Source: Oegoconia quadripuncta
Taxonomy: Eukaryota > Arthropoda > Insecta > Lepidoptera > Autostichidae
Assembly: GCA_949316235.1 (NCBI GenBank)
Contig: OX438741.1
Span: 11,347,124 to 11,411,123 of the forward strand
Reading direction: 5' to 3'
Length of the DNA stretch: 64,000 nucleotides
Shown here: piece by piece, positions 33,901-46,900 of the stretch
Layout: each line of letters starts with the position of its first letter
Position numbering within the stretch: position 1 is the first letter of the stretch
Notes under the pieces: model-generated
The model's database searches: none
The model's input: only the letters and a program-made list of their open reading frames with translations
What the model was told of the DNA's origin: nothing
Position numbers and translations under genes: made by a program

Positions 33901-35180
33901 ATACTGCCCAACATGACAAACTTGTGGAGAATATGCAGTGACAAACACCCATCCAAAAACGTTAACGAAAAATGCAATTAATAAATACTTTATACTATTA
34001 CAAAAGTTGTATTACTTCTCTCTTTTAAACCATACCTTGCAGTCGACCGTAAGAAATATTTTTAAACGCAAGTAAACAGTTTGGCCATAAATATGTAATC
34101 TGAATCATATTAGATCTGGACATAATTCATTTATAGTGACCTTTTTAGACGCCCTATGTCAGAATGTCATATATTTCACTTCGGTAAAACTCGGGCGTGT
34201 ATATCCTACTGATATATATTATAAATAAATAAATAAATATCCTTAGACATACACGCAGCGCCATCTAGTTCCACAGTAAGCAACTATAGGCTTGTGTTGT
34301 GGATACCAGATGGTTGATATACCACATATATACATATTTTTTTTGTAAATAAACACTTATTATAAATAAAAGAACCAGACTTTAGTATCCAGTAAAATCC
34401 CAATTTCTTTCATGTAAATCTAATGAATGATAGAGAAGGTTCCGATGACACTTATCTAAAACTAATAAGTAGTATCTCTTTCCATCTGTAATAATAAGAA
34501 CGAGATAGTATCACCTTAAAATTAGTTTTACATAGATGTAGATATCACTACATCGACACAACTGTTGAGTTTTCGAAGAGAAAGTTCCTGAAATACTAAA
34601 TTAAATGATTAATATTACGCTTTTATAAGCAAATGTTGTTTATATATTCGTCGATGCAAACGATGTTAATAAGATGAGCAGTCAGAATATAAACAAAATA
34701 TAGTCAAGTTATTCACATTTTCCTAAGAGATTTCACTAAAAAATAACATTTTTCACTGTACATTGTATAGTCATATAAAACTTACGTAATAGGAATGGAC
34801 TTATAGGTATGTAGAAATTTCTACACGTATTTATATTTTAAAATTTCCATAAATATTTACAAAAATTAGAATAGATTTTTTTTTCGATAGATTTTGAGCT
34901 GACTTTGAGCTTTAAAAACTAAATAATAATAGTTATAGTTACAGTATTTATTAACAGAACTGAAAGAGATTTGGCTCCGACGAGATAACTTAAATGAAAA
35001 CTGTACTTTAACAGGAGCCTTATATTTAGATTAACGTAGAAATTTTAATCACTGCTGATATGGTTAGGTTACTAATTTTACTACTTTTTAAAAGTTTATC
35101 CCTTTTTATGCCAGATACCCGGAAAACTGACAGTTTTCCTTTGGGGGATACCTCCCGAAATGACAGTTGACAGTGCTGCC
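33900..35180. other. Spacer with little structure
   Basis: AT-rich. Only a SINE B scrap (34243-34375, minus) is recognised. Confidence 0.5.
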
Positions 35181-35185
35181 ATAAG

Positions 35186-35313
35186 TAAATAATTATATAT
35201 CACATAAACAAAGCCTTAACAAGTAAAAACAATAAAATCAAGCTGTAGTTGATTTAGATTACGATATTTTAAAGTACTGCAAACAGTTTTGTGCTTCTCC
35301 GATAACGTAAACG
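35186..35313 (+). repeat. Dispersed repeat, second copy
   Basis: Relative of 25884-26008 with shared TATTTTAAAGTACTGCAAAC and GATAACGTA. Confidence 0.5.
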
Positions 35314-35689
35314 ATTCAATAATCGTTTTAACGATTGTTGTGTTGTTGTGCCAGCGAACTGGCCACACAATTGAGCTATACAAAACTATTATTAGTGCTT
35401 TAACACAATAATGGTGAGACATGGTCGTTTCTCCAACGACAAGAGCATAGCTCTTAAATTGAAGAATACAATAATAATACATCTACAATTAGACAGGAAG
35501 TTCACTCCGAGACCAGCTGCACAATCTCAGACCCCGCACTAGGAATATATACCAGTATCGCTAGATAGTCTGAGTACCGTATAGCTTAGGTAGCTAGGCT
35601 CATACTAGAGAATAAAATTACCAATATAGTTGTGAAAACTGTTGCTTGGGATTTTAGTAAGATACTATTTGTTCCAGACCAACCCTCAG

Positions 35690-35875
35690 GTTTCAGCAGA
35701 ATACCAGTGTTTTGCCCGCCTCGGGCAAATCCATACACTGAGCTGTAGCCTTTTTGTATACTGCGGCACACACATAATATTTCTTGTTTCTGTACTTGTG
35801 TTTTGTTGTTTTAGTTGTAATTTTCATATATCAAATTTGTTATGTGTGTGTACATGGATGCAAATAAATGCTTTT
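35690..35875 (+). repeat. Dispersed repeat, inverted copy of 21795-22000
   Basis: CAGGTTTCAGCAGAATACCA through GGATGCAAATAAATGC. Confidence 0.6.
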
Positions 35876-36101
35876 ACGGTACATCAAGGCTTGTCGTCTC
35901 TCCCCTGACATGTGAAATGAAGGATGACAGCAATTCCAAACGCAGCATCCAACCTGACAAAGTCCCGTGCAGCTCCCTCAATATATTTTTAATACAAAAA
36001 AAAACATGTGAAACGTAATGTGATAGTAAATATCTGTATCTAAATACTAACTACAGCTTGACATTCTTGTTTTCCATGTTAAGGCTTTGTGTATGAGATA
36101 T

Positions 36102-36820
36102 ACCGAATGAGTATTTTTACCGTAAGGAACAAAATAGTACATATTAAATAAGTGAAATAAAAGGTATTGGAATAAGTAGTTTTTTTTTCAAAACCATCAT
36201 CGTATAAAGCGTTGTGTCATTTGATGGTCGCGTTTGTAAATTATTCCACATAATTACATCAATAAATAAATATCTTTGGCCATACACACAATGCCATCTA
36301 GTTCCACATTAAGCAACTATAGGCTTGTGTTGTGGATACCAGATGGTTGATGTACTACATAAATAATTTTTTTTCTTGCAAATAAATACTTATCATAAAT
36401 GAAAACATCCATAACTTGGGTACACATGCCCATATTCAACATACAATACATGTGCCCGTAGCGGGATTCGAACCCGCGACCTTTTGGTATAGTTGTCAGA
36501 GATCCTGACCACTACACCAAACAGGTTTTTTTTTAATGCACATCGGGTTGGTACTTGACCTCAATCACACCCGATGATAAGTGAAGTTGAGGTCGAAGGT
36601 TAAATTGAATAAATACATAAAAAACTCGGAGTAAATATGAGTCCCAAATAAACTAGTCGCGGTCGTAGTCGTCTCGTTAACCCGCCAGTCTCATATCAAT
36701 CTCCGGCCGGAGCGTGGGTCGATGATGGTATTGAAAAAAAAACTACCTATGCCAATAACTTCTATTTCACTTACCTATTATGCTAATTTTTTTTCCTTGC
36801 GGTAAAAAAACTCAACCGGT
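36102..36820 (+). mobile_element. Fold-back MITE, copy 2, split by SINE sequence
   Basis: Arms CCGAATGAGTATTTTTACCG (left) and GGTAAAAAAACTCAACCGG (right), as in 27345-27673. Between them lie a minus-strand SINE B (36275-36527) and a SINE A tail (36528-36600). Confidence 0.75.
36275..36600 (-). mobile_element. SINE B head joined to a SINE A tail
   Basis: Minus order: SINE A tail ending in AAAAAAAAA, then directly CCTGTTTGGTGTAGTGGTCA, the SINE B head with B-box GGGTTCGAATCCCGC. SINE B may have inserted at the A-tail. Confidence 0.7.
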
Positions 36821-37131
36821 ATATTATTAAGTGGCAGAACTGTCTATTTTCATTGTCAACTGTCCATTGTAAGGCTACATATTCGTAGCGTAGTCGTCGC
36901 ATAATGAATAACCAAAATAACAAGTACAATACGTCAACCACACAACTCCCAAAGCGTATAAATTTATTAGACATTTTCAAACATTGAAAAAACGTCAAAC
37001 GTAATTTTTTCCGTAATTAATTTCTTTTTACAAGCTTTTATTTCACTCGCTTCGTTTGTATGTAGTAACTATGTCGGTTCAAAATTTGCAAGTCAAATTA
37101 GGACCATTCAATTTTTACATAAGGAGCTGAA

Positions 37132-37322
37132 TTTTTTTTATGCAAGACGGGTTCGTACTTGACCTCAATCACACCTGATGTTAAGTGAAGATGAGGCCGA
37201 AGGTGGAAGCGTACTGACCCGGAAACCCCAACACATTTGGGGGACGGGCTATCTTATCTCTGACAACCGGAACACAGCAATGCTATGAACATTGCTGCTT
37301 GGCGGCAGATTTAGATAAGATC
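37132..37322 (-). mobile_element. SINE A, 5' truncated
   Basis: T-run, GTTCGTACTTGACCTCAATC through GGCGGCAGATTTAGATAAGA. Confidence 0.75.
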
Positions 37323-38284
37323 ACGAGGGGAACTCCTTAACAGATACGAAATTATGCCAATAACTTCATTTTAGTTAGGTTTTTTTAAATAAAAGCTTGG
37401 TTATATCCTAAACAATAAAAATAATTAATTGGTTTTGCGAGTTGTGTGTGTATTTTGTGTAAACTTAAGTACCTAGTACATTTTGCGTTATGTATGTTTC
37501 ATTCGGGCAGCGTTTATCCAACGTACAGCGCGCTTTCGCCCAGAGGGTACGCTGTTTTATTATTGATAACTGCATTTCACAGACAGCAATTTAGTAGGAA
37601 TTCAGACCAATCTGCATCGACGCAATTAGTATAGATTATTAAAACGACTAGAACAGCAATTCAAAGTTACAACACCAAAGTATCAAAAACTTGGATACGT
37701 AACAACAGACAAGTACAGTCATCTATAGAATAATGTATCATGAATCATCACCAACCCGGCTACGTAATGATCGCTACTACTGTTAATCGTGGAATTGGCA
37801 AAAGACGATCAGATTTTAGCGAGCCTTTTCAAGACCAGCTTCTAAGCTGTATGGACAGCGCCATCTATGTGATTTTTGTGGAAGCTAACATTGAAGATGG
37901 CTCACTGTATTAGCTTTCAGAAATTGTATAAAAAGATGTATTTGGGAATATACAGAACAGAAGACGTCTCCACGGCTCCACGTGTAAGATATTTTTTTTT
38001 GAAACAAAATTTTCATACTAACAATACAGCTGGTCACTTTGGTATGAGAAATCGAAAATTTTTTCTTCGGAATACTTTGAAACATATCTCAAGATTCCAT
38101 AAGAACCTTTCCGACTAATGGAGTGGGAGGCAATGAAGTTGGCAGATCAAACCATGAAGGTATGAGAAATGTTTGTAAATAACTTGTATGAATAAGTGTT
38201 AGCCCCTGAAGAAGACGGATGAAAGTAAATTGCAAGCAGCGGTGATGAGATGTGACGATGAAATGGAATGGAATGAAATCAAGG

Positions 38285-38830
38285 AAACCGTTTGGCTTGG
38301 TATGGACATGTTATGAGAAGAGTTGAAACGAGTGTTACTAAGAGAAGTGATGAATATGAATGTCTATAGATGGAAAGCAGAACGCATGCAGGGGAGCGTG
38401 CCCCCCTGTGTCGACTGACTAACATCTATAATAAATATCTAACGGATGTGGATGTATTCTTTTTGTCTAAAAAACCATATAAGAAACAGTGTTTGGAAGT
38501 CCTGTCGGACATTGGTAATACTTACGTTTTAAATTAACTGATTCGGATTGGTTTTCTGTCTTTGCGGTTATATATAAAAATGTCGTGGATAACGGAGTTG
38601 GTCACACAATGACCTCCATTATCTACATATAAGATTAGGAAATTGTATTGTGTAGCTGTTAGTTGTCCTAAATAAAATAAAGTTAGAGCAAGTCCATGGA
38701 AAAGGTGAATGAGTTGTGTGAGAGTTGACATGAACGAGAAGGGCGCAAATGAAGAGGTAATGACTGACAGAGGAGATTGGAAGAAAAAGATTTACTGCGC
38801 CGACCTCAAATAAATTGGGACCAGGCCAAG
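38285..38830 (+). mobile_element. Degenerate LINE reverse transcriptase C-terminus
   Basis: WYGHVMRRVETSVTKR-like frame with an internal stop, later DRGDWKKKIYCADLK then stop, the usual last residues of this LINE family. Confidence 0.6.
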
Positions 38831-39028
38831 ATGTGATGGAAGTCTGCACCATTGTGAGGGAAAGGAATGAACAGAGTATCTGATAAATAGCCAGTTTCTT
38901 TTCTCAGAAACGTTTCTGAAGCGGTGGTACTTTTATTCTGACTGATAGAGATACTGGAACGAACCTAACAATATTTCCAAACGTATGTTTGAAGGCCTGT
39001 GGACTCAGCAGGGCTAACACAATATATA

Positions 39029-39940
39029 CAGGGCGTCCCAAAGTTATGGGACATGAAGGGGAAGTACCTTAAATATCGTAGATAGTGAATTTTGCTCAAA
39101 GAAGACTTTATGTTATTTTTAAAAGTTAGTAATTCTGCATTCATAGATTTTCTAAAAATTATTTGCTTCGGCTGGGAATCGAACCGACTCAAATGTGAAA
39201 AAAAAAACACCCTCCTTTTATGATGCCAATCGAAAGAATAGCTAAAAAATAATAACTCTGCCTAAGTAACATAGTATTTTAAAAGAAAGGAACAACGTGA
39301 AATTAATCATTTTAATCAAATAAAAAACATACATGAACTGCCGTAGTCAATTAAGTAGGTATTTTTTTGTAAATTAATTAATTAAATGCTCAAAATGTGA
39401 TCCCTCTTGTCTTACGCAAATCGCCAATCTTTTAATGAGCCCGCTGCCTGTTGATTTTCTAATCATTTTATGGTGAACACTCGATGTGATATGGCACAAT
39501 TCTATTTGCAACTCGCCTACGTTCTCGTATCGCTTTTTGTATAGCATATCTATTTATGAAGTGGGTACTTATTTACGAATAATCAATGCTATCTTTGGAA
39601 TGATAATATCGCTACTTTTCGAACGTCGTCGGCAATAAATAACTTTCTTGAAATTTGACTCAATCATTTTATGTTGTTCCTTTCTTTTAAAATACTATGT
39701 TACTTAGGCAGAGTTATTATTTTTTAGCTATTCTTTCGATTGGCATCATAAAAGTAGGGTGTTTTTTTTTTCACATTTAAGTCGGTTCGATTCCCAGCCG
39801 AAGCAAGTAATTTTTAGAAAATCTATGAATGCAGAATTACTAACTTTTAAAAATAACATAAAGTCTTCTTTGAGCAAAATTCACTATCTACAATATTTAA
39901 GGTACTTCCCCTTCATGTCCCATAACTTTGGGACGCCCTG
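39029..39940 (+). mobile_element. TA-flanked DNA transposon remnant with 268-bp terminal inverted repeats
   Basis: Ends CAGGGCGTCCCAAAGTTATG and its complement, flanked by TA on both sides (39027-39028, 39941-39942). Arms 39029-39296 and 39673-39940 match almost base for base. The centre, minus strand, reads KRYENVGELQIELCHI and VRQEGSHFEHL, like the C-terminal end of mariner-type (DDE) transposases in insects. Most of the transposase is missing. Confidence 0.8.
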
Positions 39941-40734
39941 TATACGATGTGACATTAGCGAAACGGCAAATTTTCTCGTGTCTTCATAGCACAATTTCAT
40001 GGATTGAGAACATAGGTCACATGATTAGTACGAAGTCACATGGTTATTGCGACGGTAAGGTGATCCTGCTTTCATTCCATCAGACTCTCTCTCATTCGAG
40101 TTGTATTACGTTTGTGCCGTGCTGGAAGGTTTATAGGCTGATGATACTTTGGTCAACTGTACATAAATTTAAACAATACAGTTAAACAATAATGCGTTCA
40201 ATGCAAATAGGGGTATTTGTGAATTTCACATCAACATAGATGTTTGATACAAAATGGAAACACACAGAATATCTAAGTGAAGACAACTTCGGTCTCGTAG
40301 TTAAACACAGGTATCCGCCATATTTGCTTACAAGTCGTACTGTTTGTTCTACGATGAAACAATTCTTTATCAAAATTTTTCACACGAAAAGCGAATCATT
40401 GTCAATGGACATTAGTATGTTATCACTTTCACACATAACTGCGATAAATTGTAGATGTTTATCGACAATGATGAGGAACATATTCGCAATAGATTGATAA
40501 GTCTTAATTTTTTTTAATGTACCTTGGCTTAGAATGAAAAGCTTTGGCCTCTTCAGTTTTCATAAAGATTTTTTTTGGCTCTGGATACTTGATTTTCTAA
40601 ATCACCTCTCCAGATAGATATTCTAAGTGTTCCCGATATAGCATCATGGATAACAAAGTATGTGACACATAATCGACAAAAAAAAACATGAAACACCACA
40701 AACACCTCAGCCAGAGTACCAGGGTAGCAGCAAA

Positions 40735-40916
40735 TCATAAGAAGCCCATGTCGAGAGCGTTGTACAAGGCGGCGATGTCTGAATGGCCCGATATCCGCCA
40801 GAACGGGTAGTTCTTCGCTTTGGCAGCCGCTTCCTCGTCCTGACCGTCGCCGATCACTACGTAGGTGCATCGCTCGCCGAAGCGTTGCTTTATTTTTTCG
40901 AAACAAGTCTCTTTAC
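40735..40916 (-). CDS. eya: eya last exon (C-terminus)
   Basis: Acceptor CATTACAG, stop TGA at 40735-40737. Encodes [28 protein letters not shown] and [19 protein letters not shown]. The last residues are MGFL rather than the vertebrate LEYL. A variant poly(A) signal, ATTAAA, sits about 220 bases downstream near 40513-40518. Confidence 0.97.
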
Positions 40917-43900
40917 CTGTAATGATATACATTATTTGTTATCGTTTTATAGTTTAACACTACCCCCTCCATATAAATTGATACATTACAGTACAATACA
41001 CTTCAAATAGTGATAACCATGATGTCAATAATAATTTAATGAATAGGTAAAAAGTGAGTCTAGTCCATGCAATTGTTGTTATTGTAAATTGTGTGATACA
41101 TAGCAAAACTAACAATCTATGTATATTTATGACTTGTATTGTTTATTTTTCTTTTTGTATGCCATTTGGTAGATCACAGTGATCAAGCGATCTTAAATCA
41201 TTTACCATCATTATTGTACTTGTGTATCAACAAGAAATAAATGTAAACTGGCAGGTCACATAAGGCATGGAACTCCCTTCCGGCGTCAGTCTTTCCTGAA
41301 TCCTACAACTTCAAGAGTAGGGTGAATAGGCATCTACTGAGATCGCGTGCTTCATCTTCACTTTCCATCAGATGAGATCGTGGTCAAACGCGTATCTAGT
41401 TAATCATAAAAAAGCAGTAGCTTAAAAAAAATAAAATTCGCTTATTTTAAGTGTAGCTAACCAACAAAATAAAGAATTTTTGACTTTTCCATTTAATAAT
41501 GCTGTTTTCTTTATATAAAATGATTGGAAAGGGTATGCAACTGCGCAAGTAATTAGGCATTCTAACACTCGTCATCATCATCAGCCCATAAGCATCCCAC
41601 TGCAGGGATATAAACCTTCCCTCGTATATGAGGGAGTATGGGCCATAGTCCACCACGCTGGCCCAATGCGGGTTGGGGACTTCACATGCCTTTGAATTTC
41701 TACTTCTCAGGCAGGCATGTTCCCTCACGATGTTTTCCTTCACCGTTCAAGAGAGCAGTCGAATAAATGCATATAAGTAACTAACACTCATTTCGTAAAA
41801 TAGCACTCGTGTTATAATGTAATTTATGTAGCACTAGCATAAACTGTTGTTGGTATATAACTAACCAGTCTTAGTGGCGGAGTATATGTTCTCTATAGGA
41901 AATACGCCGCCAAGACCAAAGAGCAACACCTTAGCCAGCGCTGGGACTAACTGCGTCGTCGTCACTAGCACGTTCACACAGTTCTCCCTGAAAATAATAA
42001 ATAAATAAAGTCATTCATTTCTCACATAAATTAAACATCAACAATTTAAAAATGTCCACCTGCTAGCTACATTGTTATGTTCCGGTTAGCCGGTTAGCGG
42101 TATGTCAAAGTTAGCCAGTCCCCCAAATAAGGGTCTCCGAGGCAATACGCTGCCACCTTAGGCCTAATCTTCACTTAACATCAGGTGTTTTTTGAGGTGA
42201 GAATGAGGTGGCTAACCCGTTGTAAGTACATTTAAAAAATCATTATGTTCAACATAGGCGTCGCCCATAGATTTCCAGGGCGACCGGTCAGAAGCTTGTG
42301 ATTGAAATCGACTCCATAATCTAATGCCGGTAGCCTTCAGTTCTTTGAACTATGCGTAGTGCCCCTTCTACTTACTAATCCGTTGAGCTATGTCGGTGAC
42401 TTCATTTGTTCTACAGATTTCTTAATTTCTGATTCGATCACGTAGTGAAACGCCGAGCATCGTCCTCTCCCATAGCTCGTTGCATCACTGGTAGGTAACA
42501 CATTAATTATATAGAGTTCCTCTTTAAGCACTGAGGTATTTTGGACGAGATCTTGATATTTATTATGTGGCCCACAGTGAGAGAGTGCCATAAATCGTCA
42601 CTGGTGATGGACATTGACAAGTGTCTTTAAGGATCGAGGTATATTAGACGAGAAGGCATTGCGCTTAGCACGCAGCTATTTGTACAGTGCGTGCGCATAA
42701 CTTTCATTTTATTTAGTCAGGTAATTAAATTTAAAGGAACATAAAACCCCTAAGCCAGGGGTTGAGGATCGATGACTTCAGACAGAGGATTTACCCTAAT
42801 TCAGATAAGACCACCATGTTGTTTGTTTGTAAACGCTTTATTGTACAAAAAGGCAATACATTAATTTTACATATATACAGAGTTTGAGTTACTTGAGATG
42901 ATCGTACTTGTTCTGTTGGTATTCTGTTCCTAAACAATACTTAGTATAATTGATAATTGTATTATACATTAATTTATCCCAAATGGTGTGGTCAGAGATA
43001 TCCCAAACATTAGCGTTTGGGTGTTCTCTACAAACAACATCCACAATTCACTTTCGAAATATACAGAAATGCATACGTGACAGGGTGAGCCCATCGCCGT
43101 TTAAACGTGCAAATCTGTAGATGTTTTTGGTGGAGAGTCCTTTAGTCGCCTTTTACGATACCCACGAGAAGAGACGGGTTGATTTATTTTTATTTTATTT
43201 TATTAAATAGGTTTACAAACGCTTGTTACATCGCTTATGAAAGCCTTATGTATATTAGTTATTAGCTAAATGTACAAACAATTATATGTAAACACCGCAT
43301 GCATCAGATAAGATTACATAAAAATTATTAAATTCAAAAACAAGAAAAAAAAATTACTTAGCGAGAAAAAGTGTACCCATTTACCCTAAATAAAAGTTGA
43401 TCATTCAAATAGAAGAGAAGCCCAGCTTACATACATACGAGACACAAGCGCTTAAGAGTCCAAATATCATGGGCTTCAATGCATTATGTTAAAACTATGT
43501 AATATTCAGATGTGTACTATAGACACGTGACAGATGGTAATACTCATGTAAGCCATCAAAACAAACAAGTCTTGCAAACAATAGACATTTTTGATCGGGA
43601 GTTAGTAAGTGAAGTGAGAAAGGCATTAATAGTTCCTCGTTTAAGTTAGAAAATGTATAGCTATTCAGTTTCCGGAACCTGGTCAATGAGTCAGCGTAGA
43701 TGTCTGATGAGAAATTATTATCATTTAACAGCCTGGAAAGGCGAGCTACTGGGGAATTTTGGCCTAACGTAGTCTTCCGCTTAGGCGGACGCAAGGGAAT
43801 AATTATATTATTAGGGTATTTGATTCTATTCAGCACAAAAGATGTTACCTGGAATTGATCATGTTAAGACATTTGCAGGCCAGAGTTAGCCAGTTGTCCG

Positions 43901-46900
43901 TGGCCTGTTCCAACTCTGCTCGTAACTGTAGCCACTGCTCTCTCTTAGCTGGACCGAGCAGGCCACCAACACTGAAAATGGCAACACAGATCACATCATA
44001 AGCCTGAAACATCATCATATCAGACACATTGTGGGTATATAAGGTACTAAGTTTATTATATAAAGTACTGAGTTCATAATACAAAGTACCAAGTTTATTA
44101 TATAAGGTATTAAGTTTATTATATAAGGTACTAAGTTATTGTGCTGACCCATTGCAGATGTGATTGTGAAGGACCAAATATTCCAAATGTTGTTTATTAT
44201 AATAATAGCATTTGTAACCGCTTCCGGGACTCAATGTAAACAACATTGGGTTTACGATTCGGAGGTCGCGGGCTCGATCGGGGTACATATTTTAGTACTC
44301 GGTTTGGTTGGTGCTAGGGCATTTTAAATGTTATCTATCTAAATCTAAATTTAGAATAGAATAGAAAGCGTTTATTTGACACACTGGACGACACATTAGT
44401 TATACAAAAACGGAGAGAAAAAAATAACAATGACATACTTGATATACAGCTAAAAATGATAACATCAATTAGAATTCGGTGTCGTAAAGTGGTGCCAAAA
44501 AGGTCTCCACTCAGCATGAGTTGCAGTTGTATTAATAACTACAACGCTGATTTTCTGTGGAGATTTGTCAGAGATAAGATAGCCAGTCCCCCAAATGTGT
44601 TGGGGTTTCCGGGTCAGTACGCTTCCACCTTCGATATCATTACTATCTATAATATGAGTGTTTCTGTGTTCTGGGGGCACATTAAATAGTCGGTTCCGGT
44701 TGTTTGCAATAGAAGGCAGTCGTTAAACCAAATCGGCGGTCTACAGGGGCGGGTTAAGAACACTGACTGTCACTAGTTTGGAACAAAGCAACTGGGCCCT
44801 CGTGGTGGATTATGGCCCATACCCTCTGCCAGTGAGAGGAGGCTGGGCCCCGACAGTGTGGACGTGTAAGGCTGTTGATGACATTATTGTTTGTAGCAAA
44901 TTCCTCACCTATTTCTATAATTATTGTACGTATCCTTTATCTTTCTATATCTGAATGCGAGTTTCCTCATCCAGTCGACGCCGCCTCTGACACCAGGCGC
45001 GCATAGACCGGTGTTGGGTGCCGCGCCGGCATGGAAGCCGTCCGACGTGAAATTGTAAGCGGACAGATCTTGCCCGTTATCGTCTGCTGCCACAGCGTCT
45101 ATGTGCTCCTGGTCGCAGTCCTGGAAGAAATAGCTAAATCGTTTTAGATTCTGTACTTTACAGGGTAAAAATTGCATCCCTACAGGATTAACCGTCTCCG
45201 TGGCTCAATGTACACAACATTGGGTTTATGATTCGGAGGTCGCGGGTTCGATCACCAGCGGGGTACATGTTTAAGTACTCGATTTGGTTGGTGGTAGGGC
45301 ATTTCAAGCGTCCGCCTGGCTAGCTACCACCATCTTATCTAAATCTGCCGACAAGCAGCAATATTTAATAACATTGTTGTGTTCCGGTTGTCAGAGATAA
45401 GATAGCCAGTCCCCCAAATGTGTTGGGGTTTCCGGGTCTGTACGCTTTCACCTTCGACCTCATCTTCACTTAACATCAGGTGTGATTGAGGTCGTTATTA
45501 CCAACCCGTTATGCATAAAAAAAAATTGCTTTGTTGCTTGTCTTTACGTCAAGACCCTGTTTCTTCGGAACGGCTAGGGGTTACCTTCACAACGTGATCG
45601 AGTCAGGTATGAAGAAATCCGTAGGCGAACGAAGGTCACTGACATAGGTCTGCGGATTAGCAAGTTGAAGTGGCAGATGGCAGGGCACATAGCTCGAAGA
45701 ACTGATGGCAACAAAGTTGGCTGGTTTTTTTTATGCACGACGGGTTCGTACTTGACCTCAATCACACCTGATGTTAAGTGAAGATGAGGTCGAAGGTGGA
45801 AGCGTACTGACCTGCAAACCCCAACACATTTAGGGGACTGGCTATCTTATCTCTGACAACCGGAACACATAATGCTATTAACATTGCTGCTGGCAGATTT
45901 AGATAAGATGGCGGTAGCTAGCCAGGCGGACATTTAAAATGCCCTACCACCAACTAAACCGAGTACTTAAACATGTACCTCGCTGGGGATCGAACCCGCG
46001 ACCTCCGAATCGTAAACCCAATGTTGTTTACATTGAGCCACGGAGGCGGTTATTATGGTTAGACGTAATAGATTTCATAGATAGATCTATGAAATTTGAA
46101 ATTTAGCTCACCTCCACATCGTTGAAGAAAAAATGAGTATCAGCCATGCTGAATATCATCTCCTCCATCCTAAAACCTAATTGAACTATTTGTTGTGTAT
46201 CCTGAAACAAGAGGAAAGGTTGTGTTTAATGATCATTCATACCAATTATTACAAAAAGAGACTGGTGAAGACTCAGTATGTCAGGGTCATACTCAATGTG
46301 ACCATACGTCCCGTTTTTATGTAATTGGTCCCGTTGTCCCCAATAGACGCCGATATGTCCCGTTTTCGTAAAAAGACTGTTTGGTGGAAGTATTCAAACA
46401 ACCTGCATTATACATACATTTTTCTGTTAAAATTAGAATTTCAATAAAAAAAACTAGACCAAATATTTGGAAGTAAAGGCGTCCGAAACGTAAGTATTTA
46501 AAGTGCGTTTTTATGGACGAACGAAGTAAGCACGTATCGGACTAGTACCTAGACCCGCCATTCTGACAGACATAATAATCATTTCACACCGTTTTCCCAT
46601 AAAATCTGTGCATAGAGCGATAAAGTAAATGGTCACGTCATACTAAAATGATTCGTTTGTTTATAGAGAATAATTAAAGTTCTTTAAGCTTTTTTACAGA
46701 TTTATAATAAGCGCTGCATCCTGAGTAGCTAGTGAACTCTAATAGCTTAGGGATACTTTTAAAATTTCTGCAAAACTATTGCACTGGGCAGAGTACCTTA
46801 ATGTACTTGGCTTTCGTACCTGATGGTATCTGGTAGCTGGTGTACCAAGTGCTGGTAGGAATGGAATATCATGATCCCGTTTATGGCTATGGTTTGTGAG

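Larger units (their letters stand above)
28629..40734. other. 12-kb spacer between IFT52 and eya without supported genes
   Basis: This holds only repeats listed separately (fold-backs, MITEs, SINE A/B/C, a TA-flanked DNA element, LINE scraps). Open frames here are short and lack family features. It may contain eya 3' untranslated sequence at its right end and the IFT52 promoter at its left end. Confidence 0.6.

Noticed and set aside
37876..38118. 80-codon plus-strand frame in the spacer
   Set aside because: No motifs, no splice signals of note and no family resemblance.
39759..39989. Plus frame MFFFSHLSRFDSQPKQ and its twin at 38965-39210
   Set aside because: Both are the inverted-repeat arms of the DNA element. 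The paired frames are a by-product of the repeat.
44036..44139. Possible CRISPR-like direct repeats
   Set aside because: Units are contiguous without spacers and the genome is eukaryotic. A simple tandem repeat.
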